Position numbers and translations under genes: made by a program
The notes under the pieces: model-generated
Seen by the model: only the letters and a program-made list of their open reading frames with translations
What the model was told of the DNA's origin: nothing
Database searches by the model: none
Shown here: positions 1-8,637 of the stretch, piece by piece
Position numbering within the stretch: the first letter of the stretch is position 1
How the letters are laid out: each line of letters starts with the position of its first letter
Assembly (NCBI GenBank): GCA_050300015.1
Contig: JBNKWZ010000021.1
Coordinates: 186,001 to 250,000 of the forward strand
Length of the DNA: 64,000 nucleotides
Direction of reading: 5' to 3'
Source: CAYZQH01 sp050300015
GTDB lineage: Bacteria > Pseudomonadota > Gammaproteobacteria > Pseudomonadales > Cellvibrionaceae

Positions 1-376
1 AACTGAAAAAGCGCTCGTAGCCAGAACGAAACTCAACACTGATGTTGGGCATATCTTGCTCGCTTAGAAGCTCGCTTGAGCGCGAGCGCCACTGGATCTC
101 TCCTTGCTCATTAACAACCCACCCCATCAGTCCGGAATTCACAGAACTGTAACGCGGTTCTGCGAGCCCAGCAGGCAGCGTAATGCTATTGGCGCCTGGC
201 TCAGCGGCACCCAATAACACATAAATTTGGCCGCGTAGGGCATCGCGCTCAGCTGAACGTAAACTTCTTTGATAGGCATGGTTGAGCATCGTAGCGCTAA
301 AGCCCAATAAAATGGGTAATAGCACTGCCGATGCAAAAAATAAACGCGTGGTGAGTGAAGTGGGGCGCGCTAACAG
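1..376 (-). CDS. Sensor histidine kinase, N-terminal part (truncated by window edge)
   Basis: Only the first ~125 residues lie in the window. They begin with a basic n-region and a hydrophobic membrane segment (LFFASAVLLPILLGFSA), followed by a periplasmic-type domain, as in PhoQ-like and other OmpR-partner kinases. The frame opens directly after the response-regulator stop codon (380-382) with no ATG or GTG near it. A CTG at 374-376 sits 7 nt after AAGGAAG, an excellent ribosome-binding site, so I propose a CTG start and translational coupling to the regulator. The next possible starts, an internal GTG or ATG, would remove part of the membrane segment. The kinase core lies outside the window, so the class is inferred from its neighbour. 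Confidence 0.75.
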   Translation of the reverse strand, partial: MLARPTSLTTRLFFASAVLLPILLGFSATMLNHAYQRSLRSAERDALRGQIYVLLGAAEPGANSITLPAGLAEPRYSSVNSGLMGWVVNEQGEIQWRSRSSELLSEQDMPNISVEFRSGYERFFS

Positions 377-379
377 TGT

Positions 380-1081
380 TTAGCTTCCTTGTGCGGAATT
401 CACGGATTGATAATCAGGATTAAAGCGATAGCCGCGGCCACGCAAAGTGGTAATTAACTGCATGTTACCATCTGGGTCCAGCTTTTTTCGCAATCGCCCA
501 ATAAACACTTCAATCACGTTACTGTCGCGCTCAAAGTCTTGCTGGTACAGATGTTCTGTCAATACGGTTTTAGAAATGGCCTCACCGGCATGTACAGCCA
601 AATACTCAAGCGTATTGTATTCATAGCTGGTGAGCTCCACATGCTGATTGTTCAGCGTGACTGATTTCGCGGCAGTATCAATGACAATAGGACCAAACTC
701 CAACTTTGGAGAGGCATGGCCTGAAGCTCTGCGAATCAAGGCGTTCACGCGTGCACGTAATTCTTCGTTGTGAAAAGGCTTAACCAAGTAGTCGTCTGCT
801 CCCGCTTCTAGCCCTTCCACTTTATCTTGCCAGTTGCCCCGCGCAGTCAATATGAGCATGGGGTATTGCTTTCCCTCGGCACGTGCGCTGCGAATCAGTT
901 CGATGCCATTGATCTCCGGCAGTCCGATGTCGATGATGGCCAAATCGTAATCATATTCCTTCGCAAAATAGAGCCCCTCTTTACCATCACTGGCTTCGTC
1001 CACCGCATACCCCTGTTTACTCAAAAAATCGAGCAACTGAGCGCGAATGGCAGCTTCGTCTTCGACAATTAATAGCCGCAT
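380..1081 (-). CDS. OmpR/PhoB-family response regulator
   Basis: A 233-residue two-domain regulator. The receiver domain (1-115) has the acidic pair E7/D8, phospho-acceptor D51 in IIDIGLP, T79 and K101 in VKPF. The winged-helix DNA-binding domain (about 128-222) ends with the typical RLRKKLDPDG...TLRGRGYRF pattern. It resembles PhoP/QseB/PmrA-type regulators. The kinase gene follows on the same strand with 3 nt between the stop codon and the proposed CTG start, so the two form an operon. The secreted PepSY and glycine-zipper genes lie just upstream on the same strand. PepSY genes often accompany PhoP/Q-like systems, which suggests envelope or cation sensing, but the signal is not visible here. 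Confidence 0.93.
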   Translation of the reverse strand: MRLLIVEDEAAIRAQLLDFLSKQGYAVDEASDGKEGLYFAKEYDYDLAIIDIGLPEINGIELIRSARAEGKQYPMLILTARGNWQDKVEGLEAGADDYLVKPFHNEELRARVNALIRRASGHASPKLEFGPIVIDTAAKSVTLNNQHVELTSYEYNTLEYLAVHAGEAISKTVLTEHLYQQDFERDSNVIEVFIGRLRKKLDPDGNMQLITTLRGRGYRFNPDYQSVNSAQGS

Positions 1082-1092
1082 AGCATTCCCCC

Positions 1093-1395
1093 TTAAACCA
1101 CTTGACCACTGCTGCCATCAACAGTAACCGTTTTGACTCGACCGTCGTCTAGTAATAGGCGCACACGATAGAGTGTCTTGTTACCCTTTTTGACTTCTTC
1201 GATTTTTAATACTTTTCCACCATATGCGGATTTTGCAGCTTCTGCTGCTGCGGATTTACCGACACTAGTGGTCTGTGCGATTTGGATAGGCGTCGCCCAT
1301 GTGCTGGGCACGATGGCCCCGGCCAGAGGAAGTGCAGCCATCAGCTTTATCAATAACTTGTAATTCAAATGTCTCATCATATTTAAACTTGGCAT
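1093..1395 (-). CDS. Small secreted PepSY-domain protein
   Basis: 100 residues. An N-terminal signal peptide (hydrophobic stretch about 12-33, ending near STWA) precedes a single PepSY-type domain with the pattern KSAYGGKVLKIEEVKKGNKTLYRVRLLLDDGRVKTVTVDG. PepSY domains occur in peptidase propeptides and in stand-alone periplasmic proteins, and their role here is unknown. The gene ends 11 nt before the response regulator on the same strand, so it probably belongs to the same operon. Methionines 6 and 7 are alternative starts. Confidence 0.85.
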   Translation of the reverse strand: MPSLNMMRHLNYKLLIKLMAALPLAGAIVPSTWATPIQIAQTTSVGKSAAAEAAKSAYGGKVLKIEEVKKGNKTLYRVRLLLDDGRVKTVTVDGSSGQVV

Positions 1396-1413
1396 ATTCT
1401 CGGTTTAGCGAAA

Positions 1414-1947
1414 TTATCGATCCAGGGGGCGTACCTGCACAGCCACCCGGATGCGGTCCCCTGGCGGATTGTGCATTCGAGTGGTATAACGCTGCCCGTT
1501 ATATTGATAAGTGACATCATAGCCCACTAATTGTTCGATGGTGGACACTCTATCGTGTGTTTCACAGCGCTCAACCTCTTGGTATTGCACGGAGTGGGGT
1601 TGGGTATGGCGATGGTTCCGTTCAAGGTCGCTCCCAATCACTGCGCCTAATACAGCACCTACGGCTGTGCCTATCTTTTTGTTCTTGTGTCCGTGCCCCA
1701 CGGCATGCCCAAGGGCACCGCCAATCACACTGCCTAACACCACTGGCGTGGCCTGTCGGTGGCTGTTGTGTTCGCGGCGTACAGTCTCTGTCCAGCACTG
1801 TGTCTCAGGTTGTCGGTGTTCAACCCACTCATAAACAGGCTGCGCCTGGAGGACCCTGGCATAGGCTATCTGCTCTTGATTGGCGGATGCCCACGGAGCC
1901 AAAGCCCCCAATAAGCTTAGAATTGCAAGTGAATGAATGGCTTTCAT
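1414..1947 (-). CDS. Glycine-zipper 2TM-domain envelope protein
   Basis: 177 residues with a signal peptide (MKAIHSLAILSLLGALAPWASA). The middle (about 68-110) is a glycine-zipper segment, VVLGSVIGGALGHAVGHG followed by IGTAVGAVLGAVIGSD, typical of the Rickettsia 17-kDa antigen/SlyB-like families, which insert in the outer membrane or periplasmic face. The rest is His/Gln-rich with four cysteines or fewer. The C-terminal part (YDVTYQYNGQRYTTRMHNPPGDRIRV) matches the usual ending of this family. It lies 18 nt upstream of the PepSY gene on the same strand. No lipobox cysteine is seen, unlike SlyB itself. Confidence 0.82.
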   Translation of the reverse strand: MKAIHSLAILSLLGALAPWASANQEQIAYARVLQAQPVYEWVEHRQPETQCWTETVRREHNSHRQATPVVLGSVIGGALGHAVGHGHKNKKIGTAVGAVLGAVIGSDLERNHRHTQPHSVQYQEVERCETHDRVSTIEQLVGYDVTYQYNGQRYTTRMHNPPGDRIRVAVQVRPLDR

Positions 1948-2031
1948 GACTCTGACCTCTAGCGGTTAGCGTAAGTTTAGACTAAGCCTCGCAAGCTGAA
2001 TCAGAGCTGAAATGCCATAAATATTTTAGTT

Positions 2032-2703
2032 TTATATGAGTTTTTCCAACCAGCAACGGATATCTGATAACGAATCAATATGAGAGCATAGTGGGTCATT
2101 CTCTAGTGTTGTATGGCTGCGAATCCTAAGGCAGCGCATATTGGCGGCCATGGCAGATCGTTGCCCACTGTCACTGTCTTCAATGGCCAAGCACTGCGAA
2201 GGATCAACGCCAAGGACCTCCGCCGCATGCCTGTAGACATCCGGCGCGGGTTTGTTTGCGGTGACGTGATCGCGTGTGGCGACCACGCCAAAATGATGGG
2301 CCAGCCCGTGGGTCGATAGGCTATTGTCCACTTCGCTAAGACTTGCCCCTGAGGCAACCCCCAGCAAATAGGGCTGGGACTGTAACCAATTGAGTAATTC
2401 GATCGCGCCGGGCATGAGCGGAAAGGGTTGCCGGCTCAAATGTTCGGCTACAGCCAGCATTTTGGTTTGGTACAAAGTTTCCGCTTCAACGGCAAGGGCA
2501 TAGGTCTCAACCAGCCAGCGAGCGGAAACGATGGTGGGCTGGCCAGATAGCCGCTGCTGATACACCTCCCGCGTCAGCGTTACGCCATAAGGGCGCAGCG
2601 TGGCTTGCCAGCAATGGTGGTGGACGGGCTCGGAATCCACGAGTGTACCGTCATGGTCGAAAATAATGGCACAGTAAGTGGCCGAATGAGGCGATTTAAG
2701 CAT
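2032..2703 (-). CDS. HAD-superfamily phosphatase (beta-phosphoglucomutase-like)
   Basis: 223 residues with the HAD core: motif I FDHDGTLVDSE near residue 16 (nucleophile Asp and general acid Asp), motif II VASGAS, motif III Lys in TANKPAPDVY, and motif IV IEDSDSGQRSA. The helical cap between motifs I and II is of the C1 type found in phosphoglycolate phosphatase, beta-phosphoglucomutase and YniC/YqaB-like sugar phosphatases. The substrate cannot be told from sequence. It is read away from the plus-strand cassette that starts at 2844, with a shared 140-bp promoter region. Confidence 0.88.
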   Translation of the reverse strand: MLKSPHSATYCAIIFDHDGTLVDSEPVHHHCWQATLRPYGVTLTREVYQQRLSGQPTIVSARWLVETYALAVEAETLYQTKMLAVAEHLSRQPFPLMPGAIELLNWLQSQPYLLGVASGASLSEVDNSLSTHGLAHHFGVVATRDHVTANKPAPDVYRHAAEVLGVDPSQCLAIEDSDSGQRSAMAANMRCLRIRSHTTLENDPLCSHIDSLSDIRCWLEKLI

Positions 2704-2843
2704 TTAGAGGGGCTGGGGTCACTTCTTAAAGGAAAAACATTTTATACTGTGCCGCCGTTGTATGCACGGGGCTTGCGAGTGGCATGGTAGCCTTCGCCCG
2801 TCCGGTGGGTGATCATAGTCGATGATAGGAAAGAGCAGGATTG

Positions 2844-3584
2844 ATGAGTGTGAAGTTTATTCAAGCTGTGGCTTTGGGATGTGTACTGCACGGGTGTGCA
2901 TCGCATCGGGCCGTGAGTTCATTGATTGAAAACCAGCAAGATGTGCAAAGTACATTGGCCGTTCAATCTTCTGAGTTGCTACGCCAGAGTGATCGTATTG
3001 AACGAATGGAAGTGCTTCAAAGAGCACTCAATCACTTGCTCAGCGAACTCGCGGTACATGTGGAATTGGCTCATGCGCAAACAGCGGTGGCGTTGACGCC
3101 CACTCAAACTGAAGTGCCACCCCGTCCAAAAGTCCCGAAACCCAAACTCCAAACGGTGGACCGCAGTGGCAAGGTATTGCTCGGGCGCCTGGAGTGGGTG
3201 TGGCTGGATGCCTTGGAGCAAACACTGGAAGCCGAAGTGAATACGGGTATGCGCAACAACTTGCTCTATGTCAGTGCATTTCAGGTTTTTGAACGTGATG
3301 GAAAAGACTGGGTGCGTTTTGAACTGGTCAATAGTGACCAGAGTCAAGAGGCTCCGGTGGTGCGACTCACCAAGTTCGGCGGCGGTGGGACTATCGACAA
3401 ACGCCCCTCAATTAAAACACCGGTCAGAATGGGAAGCTTGGTCGAAGAAGCTGAATTTCTACTGACCCCTGGTGAAAAACCCAGTGAAGTGGTGGTTCTA
3501 GGTCGAAATTTTTTACGCGACATTGCTGTGGTGGATGTTGCGCAAAAACACATTCAATCGAAATTTAAGCCTAAGTCTCTATGA
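2844..3584 (+). CDS. Retropepsin-like 'ATP-dependent zinc protease' family lipoprotein (PF05618-type)
   Basis: 246 residues, starting at the ATG at 2844; an in-frame TTG directly precedes it at 2841. The signal peptide ends in a lipobox (LHGC, Cys near residue 18), then comes a coiled-coil/linker region to about 100. The C-terminal domain matches the PF05618 pattern (GRLEWVWL, then the xTGx signature, then GKDWVRFEL and a late LGRNFLRD). In this family the signature is normally D-[TS]-G-A, the retropepsin catalytic Asp. Here it reads NTGM (about residues 133-136), so the protein may be a non-catalytic binding subunit. Its stop overlaps the next start (ATGA, 3581-3584), so it is translationally coupled to the inactive-transglutaminase gene and belongs to a three-gene cassette. 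Confidence 0.82.
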   Translation: MSVKFIQAVALGCVLHGCASHRAVSSLIENQQDVQSTLAVQSSELLRQSDRIERMEVLQRALNHLLSELAVHVELAHAQTAVALTPTQTEVPPRPKVPKPKLQTVDRSGKVLLGRLEWVWLDALEQTLEAEVNTGMRNNLLYVSAFQVFERDGKDWVRFELVNSDQSQEAPVVRLTKFGGGGTIDKRPSIKTPVRMGSLVEEAEFLLTPGEKPSEVVVLGRNFLRDIAVVDVAQKHIQSKFKPKSL

Positions 3585-5098
3585 ACCCAAAACCGCAGTC
3601 AACGCAGTGGTCGCTTTACATACTTGTTTTTCTCTTAACCTTTGTGGGCGTCGCGCTTACTTGGTATCGGCATGTGGCCTTTGAGATTCCTTGGTTGGCA
3701 GAGACCGACCGACAAATTTGGTCTGTTGAGGCCAAAGTGGAGTTTGAGGCAATAGGTGAGCCTGCGTTGGTTTCGCTTGCGATTCCTAACTCTCAGCCAG
3801 GGTTTGAGGTTTTGAGCGAGCATACCGCCAGCCCAGGCTTCGGGTTGGCCTTTATCGGTCAGGAGGCTCGACGCGCAGAGTGGTCCATTCGCTATGCCAA
3901 TGGTCGCCAGACACTCTACTACCAGGTGGATTTGTTGGCTCGCCCCGATGAATTGGGGCAAACCATCGAGCAGCCCCCTCAAATTGAAATTTTCAGTTAT
4001 TCCGAGCCGGAAGCCACAGCCATTCGACAGCTTTTGTGGCGCGCGCAGGAGCGTTCCGCGAATGCTTACACTTTGGCGCGAGAACTGATTGTGGAGTTTC
4101 AATCGGAATCACAAATGGCACAAATGCTTATAAAGCTCAAACCCCTTGAGCAATGGTTGGTAGAGGCTCTGAATGTGGCGGGTGTGCCCGCTCGATTGGT
4201 TCAGGTCTTAAACTTGGAAGATGGTAGGCGCCGACAAAGCCCTATTCAATTACTGCAAGTCTTTGAAGGTGAGCGTTACAAGCTTATTGATCCTGCCACC
4301 GGAGCACAGGGGCAAATGGAGGTTCAGTTATTGTGGGAAGGGCATGGGCATTCATTGGTAGATGTGGTGGGTGGACAAAATGCGAGCGTGACTTTTTCAA
4401 TGTTGCATCAAGAAGTGCCTGTTTCGAAGATCATGCAAAGTCGAACGCAGGGTGAGCGACGGCTGTTAGATTTTTCGATTCACAGTCTACCGTTGGAAGA
4501 GCAAACGTTATTCAAGAGTATTTTGTTAATTCCCGTGGGTGTGCTGGTGGTTGTGATACTTCGAATTTTGGTAGGGCTGCGTACCTCAGGCACCTTTATG
4601 CCAGTTCTCATCGCCATGGCATTTATACAGACAAGCCTTATCACGGGTTTAATTGGATTTTTGCTGGTGGTGGGTACAGGGTTGCTGATTCGTGCTTATT
4701 TATCGCAGCACAATTTGTTGCTTGTGGCTCGCATCTCGGCGGTCATTATTTCTGTCATTATTATCATTGCGGTGTTTTCTATCGTGGCCTACGAGTTAGG
4801 CCTAACTGAAGGGCTTAAAATCACTTTCTTCCCAATGATTATTCTTGCCTGGACGATTGAGCGGATGAGTATTCTTTGGGAGGAAGACGGCGCAAAAGAG
4901 GTTGTCATTCAAGGGGGCGGCGCGCTCTCAGTGGCCATCATTGCATACTTTGTTATGAGTAATGCTTGGGTGCGGCACATGGCGTTTAATTTTATTGGTT
5001 TGCAGTTTGTGATGATGGCGTTGGTGCTGTTGTGTGGGCACTACACCGGATACCGATTATTGGAATTAAGACGTTTCCATTCTTTTATGGGCCGCTGA
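3581..5098 (+). CDS. Inactive transglutaminase fused to C-terminal membrane domain (7TM)
   Basis: 505 residues. After an N-terminal membrane anchor (about 11-27), residues 31-312 form a periplasmic domain. Its core (EQWLVEALNVAGVPARLVQVL, about 190-210) has the transglutaminase helix/strand pattern, but the position of the catalytic Cys holds no cysteine. This is what the family name 'inactive transglutaminase' (Transglut_i_TM, 7TM_transglut) describes. Residues 313-490 contain about six or seven hydrophobic helices. The gene overlaps the upstream lipoprotein gene by 4 nt and ends 1 nt before the ATP-grasp ligase gene. The three together are a recurrent proteobacterial cassette of unknown substrate. 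A peptide-modification role is inferred from the partner ligase. Confidence 0.88.
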   Translation: MNPKPQSTQWSLYILVFLLTFVGVALTWYRHVAFEIPWLAETDRQIWSVEAKVEFEAIGEPALVSLAIPNSQPGFEVLSEHTASPGFGLAFIGQEARRAEWSIRYANGRQTLYYQVDLLARPDELGQTIEQPPQIEIFSYSEPEATAIRQLLWRAQERSANAYTLARELIVEFQSESQMAQMLIKLKPLEQWLVEALNVAGVPARLVQVLNLEDGRRRQSPIQLLQVFEGERYKLIDPATGAQGQMEVQLLWEGHGHSLVDVVGGQNASVTFSMLHQEVPVSKIMQSRTQGERRLLDFSIHSLPLEEQTLFKSILLIPVGVLVVVILRILVGLRTSGTFMPVLIAMAFIQTSLITGLIGFLLVVGTGLLIRAYLSQHNLLLVARISAVIISVIIIIAVFSIVAYELGLTEGLKITFFPMIILAWTIERMSILWEEDGAKEVVIQGGGALSVAIIAYFVMSNAWVRHMAFNFIGLQFVMMALVLLCGHYTGYRLLELRRFHSFMGR

Positions 5099-5099
5099 T

Positions 5100-6071
5100 A
5101 TGGCATTTCTCAACCACTGGGTTAGGCAGTATCAGGATTTAAAAGCACAAGGCGTGCTAGGCATGAATGCACGCAACATTCGGTATATTGGCCGGTATAA
5201 TAAGCGCAGTCAGTTCCCTCTGGTGGACGACAAATTAAAAACCAAGCGCTTGGCGTTGGCCCATGGTATTCGCGTTCCTGAATTAATTGGGGTGATCGAA
5301 AGTCAGCATGGTGTGGCGGGCTTAGCTGACGCCCTGGCCCGTCAGCAGGGGTTTTGCATTAAGCCGTCAAAGGGGTCCGGTGGAAAAGGCATTTTGGTGG
5401 TCAGTCGTGTGCAGGACGGTGTGTACTATAAAACCAACGGGCAGGGCTTGTTGCTTACGGATATCAATCGTCATGTATCCAATATATTGGCGGGCTTGTT
5501 TTCGTTAGGTGGAAAATCCGATGTTGCAGTCATTGAGTCCCTCATAGAAGTGTCAGATAAATTTCAATCCTTCACCCATGAGGGGGTGCCAGATTTACGC
5601 GTGATTGTTTTTCAAGGGTTTCCAGTAATGGCAATGATGCGCTTATCCTGCGGGTCGTCCAAGGGCAAGGCCAATTTGCACCAGGGTGCGGTGGGAGTCG
5701 GTATTGATATTGCCACGGGCAAAGCGGTTGAGGCCATTCAAGCCGGGCGCGCCGTGACCCATCACCCCGACACTCGGCAACCATTGTCAGCCTTAGTGGT
5801 TCCGCAATGGATTGAAATGTTAGAGCTCGCCTGCGCCTGCTATGAAATGACGGGGCTTGGCTATCTGGGTGTAGATCTCGTGTTAGATAAAACCCTAGGC
5901 CCCATGTTGCTGGAGTTAAATGCTCGGCCGGGGTTGTCTATACAAGTGGCCAACCAAGCGGGTTTGGTTCCCAGGCTCGAAACGGTGGAGCGCTGTGCCG
6001 AGCAACGTTTCAGCCTTCAAGAGCGGATCGCGTTTGCACGTATGCACTTTGGTGCCAAAAGTGCACTTTAG
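5100..6071 (+). CDS. RimK-related alpha-L-glutamate ligase-like ATP-grasp protein
   Basis: 323 residues of ATP-grasp fold, matching the RimK-related family usually found in this cassette (TIGR02291-like). Visible features are the ATP-binding Lys/glycine loop in FCIKPSKGSGGKGILVV, the central DLRVIVFQG strand, and the metal-binding end motif LGVDLVLDKTLGPMLLELNARPGLSIQ with its conserved Asp, Glu and Asn. Such enzymes couple ATP hydrolysis to amide or peptide bond formation, adding an amino acid to an acceptor carboxylate through an acyl phosphate. It has no signal peptide, so it should be cytoplasmic, unlike its two envelope partners. The start lies 1 nt after the preceding stop. Confidence 0.9.
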   Translation: MAFLNHWVRQYQDLKAQGVLGMNARNIRYIGRYNKRSQFPLVDDKLKTKRLALAHGIRVPELIGVIESQHGVAGLADALARQQGFCIKPSKGSGGKGILVVSRVQDGVYYKTNGQGLLLTDINRHVSNILAGLFSLGGKSDVAVIESLIEVSDKFQSFTHEGVPDLRVIVFQGFPVMAMMRLSCGSSKGKANLHQGAVGVGIDIATGKAVEAIQAGRAVTHHPDTRQPLSALVVPQWIEMLELACACYEMTGLGYLGVDLVLDKTLGPMLLELNARPGLSIQVANQAGLVPRLETVERCAEQRFSLQERIAFARMHFGAKSAL

Positions 6072-6116
6072 CCAGCGTTGAAAGACCTTGGGTGAAAGCG
6101 ATTAAAGGTGCTGAGA

Positions 6117-6710
6117 TTAACGGCAGGTTACGGTTTTACCTGTAGGGCTTACAAATCGATCCTCCCGTTTTGTCACACCTGCGTAATAAGGCCGCCCGGC
6201 TCGATTAAAAATGACTTGATGGATCGGTTCGGGTGCGCACACCACCACACTGCCGTTTTGGGCATTACTGCCATTGGCATTCAAGTGCATGTAGGGCCTG
6301 CCAAGCGCCACTCGTGTAAAAAAGCGATTGCGGGTTGTTAAGCGGATGTGTTGAATACGTTCTGGGGGTTCCATTTTCTGGTTGTTATTTCGGTCTAGAA
6401 AAATCAGTATCGATTGCTGCCAGTGGCGCTGGCAGCTATGACCATTGTCGCTGCCGCACCAAGTAATTCGCTCGCCACGGTTAACAGCTTCCGAGCGCGC
6501 CAGTTGGTAGCTTCGGTAAATGTCGGTAGCGCTGGCACGCCCGGATTGCTTTTTGATAAATTGCTCGAAAGAGGGTACGCCAACGCCGAGCATAAGCCCC
6601 AGCAGTGCTACCGTAATCAAGCACTCAATGAGCGTAAACCCTTTCGCAGTATGTTGGGGTACAAAATTTTTATGATGGGCGAGCGCCCAAGCACTGATGG
6701 TGGTGTACAT
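6117..6710 (-). CDS. Type IV pilin-like pseudopilin (FimT/GspH family)
   Basis: 197 residues. The prepilin signature KGFTLIECLITVALLGLMLGVGVPSFEQF begins near residue 23, with the peptidase cleavage site after Gly and the conserved Glu at mature position 5. The leader before it is about 24 residues, longer than usual, so a later start is possible. The C-terminal domain (INRAGRPYYAGVTKREDRFVSPTGKTVTC) and the early SEAVNRGERITWCGS segment are typical of FimT/GspH minor pilins. No other minor-pilin genes are adjacent; fimT genes often stand alone. It lies downstream of the helicase gene on the same strand. Confidence 0.88.
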   Translation of the reverse strand: MYTTISAWALAHHKNFVPQHTAKGFTLIECLITVALLGLMLGVGVPSFEQFIKKQSGRASATDIYRSYQLARSEAVNRGERITWCGSDNGHSCQRHWQQSILIFLDRNNNQKMEPPERIQHIRLTTRNRFFTRVALGRPYMHLNANGSNAQNGSVVVCAPEPIHQVIFNRAGRPYYAGVTKREDRFVSPTGKTVTCR

Positions 6711-6843
6711 GACCCTTCCCTGGTTCAGTTGTACGTGTCGGATCTACTATAAAGGTCCTGGGCGATTTGTCAGTCAGCGATATGCGTTGTTTGGTGTAGG
6801 ATAAAGTGCACACGCCCTGCGTGATCGGCCCATCAGAGGGTGG

Positions 6844-8637
6844 CTACTGTTGCACGCGCTTTTTTTTAGGCTTGCTCTTAGGTGGTTTGTTCTTACTGGT
6901 TTTTTTAACGGTTTCGGCTTTCTCAACCCAGCTGCTGCCTTGCCTCTCCACTCGAGCGATGCGCATGGGGTGGCCTAATAGGCGCGCTTTTTTGAGGTGT
7001 TGAAAGACTTCTTTGGGCATGCCAGAGGGCAGTTGTACCAGGGTGGCATCCTTTAGTATTTCGATGCTACCAATATACTGGCTGTCGATACCGGCTTCAT
7101 TGGCAATGGCGCCCACCACGTGTTTGGGGCTGACACCTTGGTCAGCACCGGCAGCCACGCGAAACATTTCCAGCTCAACGCCCTCCAACTCAGTTTTGAC
7201 GCTCTTTTCACGCTTTTTTGCCGAGCCCTTTTTGGGGGTGTCACTAAAGTCGGAGCTGCGTTCTTTTGGCGACCGTTCGTTTTGAGATCGTTGTTTGCGT
7301 TCAGGTCGCGAGGATTCCTGTAACAGCAAGGGTGTATCCCCTTGACAGATTTTGGCCAAGGCCACTGCAATTTCTTCCACGGGAATATTGTGATTCATCT
7401 GAATTTGTTCAACCACATCGCGAAAAATGGATAGGTCTTCACCGCCTTGCAGTGTTTCTAAAATTCGGTCTTTAAAACGCTCGATTCTGCGGTCATTGAC
7501 GTCGTTAACGGATGGCAAGCGCATGGGCTCTATGGGTTGTTTGGTGGCACGTTCAATGGAGCGGAGCATGCGCTGTTCACGGGGTGCTGCAAATAAAATG
7601 GCTTCGCCGCTTCGGCCGGCACGCCCGGTTCGACCAATACGGTGAACATAAGCCTCTGTGTCGTAGGGAATATCGTAATTGATGACGTGGCTGATGCGTT
7701 CCACATCGAGTCCGCGTGCGGCCACATCGGTGGCGATCACAATATCAATACGGCCATTTTTAAGTTGTTCAACGGTTTGGGCCCGCGCCTTTTGCTGCAT
7801 ATCACCGTTTAATGCCGCGGCGGCGTAACCGCGTGCCTTCAATTTATCCGCGAGTTCTTCCGTTGCAATTTTGGTCCTCACAAAAATCAGTGAGCCATCA
7901 AAGGGTTCGGTTTCTAAAATACGCGTGAGTGCGTCTAACTTGTGCAGTCCACTGACCATCCAGACACGTTGACGAATGGTTGATGCTGTTTGTGTTTTAA
8001 CTTCAATGGTGACGACTTCTGGGTTTTTTAAGTAACGCTTGGTAATGACTTTGATTTCGCGCGGCATGGTGGCAGAAAATAAAGCGGTTTGCTGGGTGCC
8101 GGGCGTTTTTTCCAATATCCATTCCACATCATCAATAAAGCCCATGCGCAACATTTCGTCGGCTTCGTCCAGTACCAGCGTTTTGAGTTCGCTGAGGTCC
8201 AAAGCGCCCTTGCGCATATGGTCCATGATTCGCCCGGGTGTGCCCACCACCACGTGCGCGCCACGCTGCAATCCGCGGAGTTGGGTTGTGTAGTTTTGCC
8301 CGCCGTAGATGGGTAACACATGCAGTCCCGGGCGTCGGCTGGCATACTTTTGAATGGCTTCGGCCACTTGAATGGCCAGCTCGCGTGTGGGCGCTAAGAT
8401 CAGCGCTTGAGGTTTGCGTGTGGCGGGGTCGATATTGGCCACCAGCGGCAGCGCAAAAGCGGCGGTTTTACCGGTACCGGTTTGGGCTTGCCCCAACACA
8501 TCTCGTCCGGCCAGAATTAAAGGTATGGTCTTTTCTTGAATGGGTGAGGGCGTTTCATAGCCCACAGATTGCAGCGCTTGCAGCACAAAATCTGGCAGGC
8601 CAAGCGATTGAAAAGACACGGACGATGGTTCTGACAT
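6844..8637 (-). CDS. deaD: DEAD-box ATP-dependent RNA helicase DeaD/CsdA
   Basis: 597 residues with all DEAD-box motifs: Q motif (FQSLGLPDFVLQAL...PSPIQ), motif I AQTGTGKT (about 51-58), motif Ia PTRELAIQV, motif II DEAD, motif III SAT, and motif VI HRIGRTGRAG. The region after about 480 contains the DbpA/CsdA-type RNA-binding domain (VAAGADQGVSPKHVVGAIANEAGI) followed by a Lys-rich tail (KKTSKNKPPKSKPKKKRVQQ). DeaD unwinds structured RNA, assists ribosome assembly and mRNA decay, and is usually cold-induced. About 260 bp of non-coding DNA precede the gene, leaving room for a long 5' leader as in other deaD genes. I saw no obvious conserved element there. Confidence 0.95.
   Translation of the reverse strand: MSEPSSVSFQSLGLPDFVLQALQSVGYETPSPIQEKTIPLILAGRDVLGQAQTGTGKTAAFALPLVANIDPATRKPQALILAPTRELAIQVAEAIQKYASRRPGLHVLPIYGGQNYTTQLRGLQRGAHVVVGTPGRIMDHMRKGALDLSELKTLVLDEADEMLRMGFIDDVEWILEKTPGTQQTALFSATMPREIKVITKRYLKNPEVVTIEVKTQTASTIRQRVWMVSGLHKLDALTRILETEPFDGSLIFVRTKIATEELADKLKARGYAAAALNGDMQQKARAQTVEQLKNGRIDIVIATDVAARGLDVERISHVINYDIPYDTEAYVHRIGRTGRAGRSGEAILFAAPREQRMLRSIERATKQPIEPMRLPSVNDVNDRRIERFKDRILETLQGGEDLSIFRDVVEQIQMNHNIPVEEIAVALAKICQGDTPLLLQESSRPERKQRSQNERSPKERSSDFSDTPKKGSAKKREKSVKTELEGVELEMFRVAAGADQGVSPKHVVGAIANEAGIDSQYIGSIEILKDATLVQLPSGMPKEVFQHLKKARLLGHPMRIARVERQGSSWVEKAETVKKTSKNKPPKSKPKKKRVQQ

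Noticed and set aside
1538..1949. Plus-strand open frames of about 100-130 residues opposite the glycine-zipper gene
   Set aside because: They are antisense shadows with low-complexity, Cys/Ser/Arg-rich composition and no ribosome-binding site; the minus-strand gene has a signal peptide and family motif.
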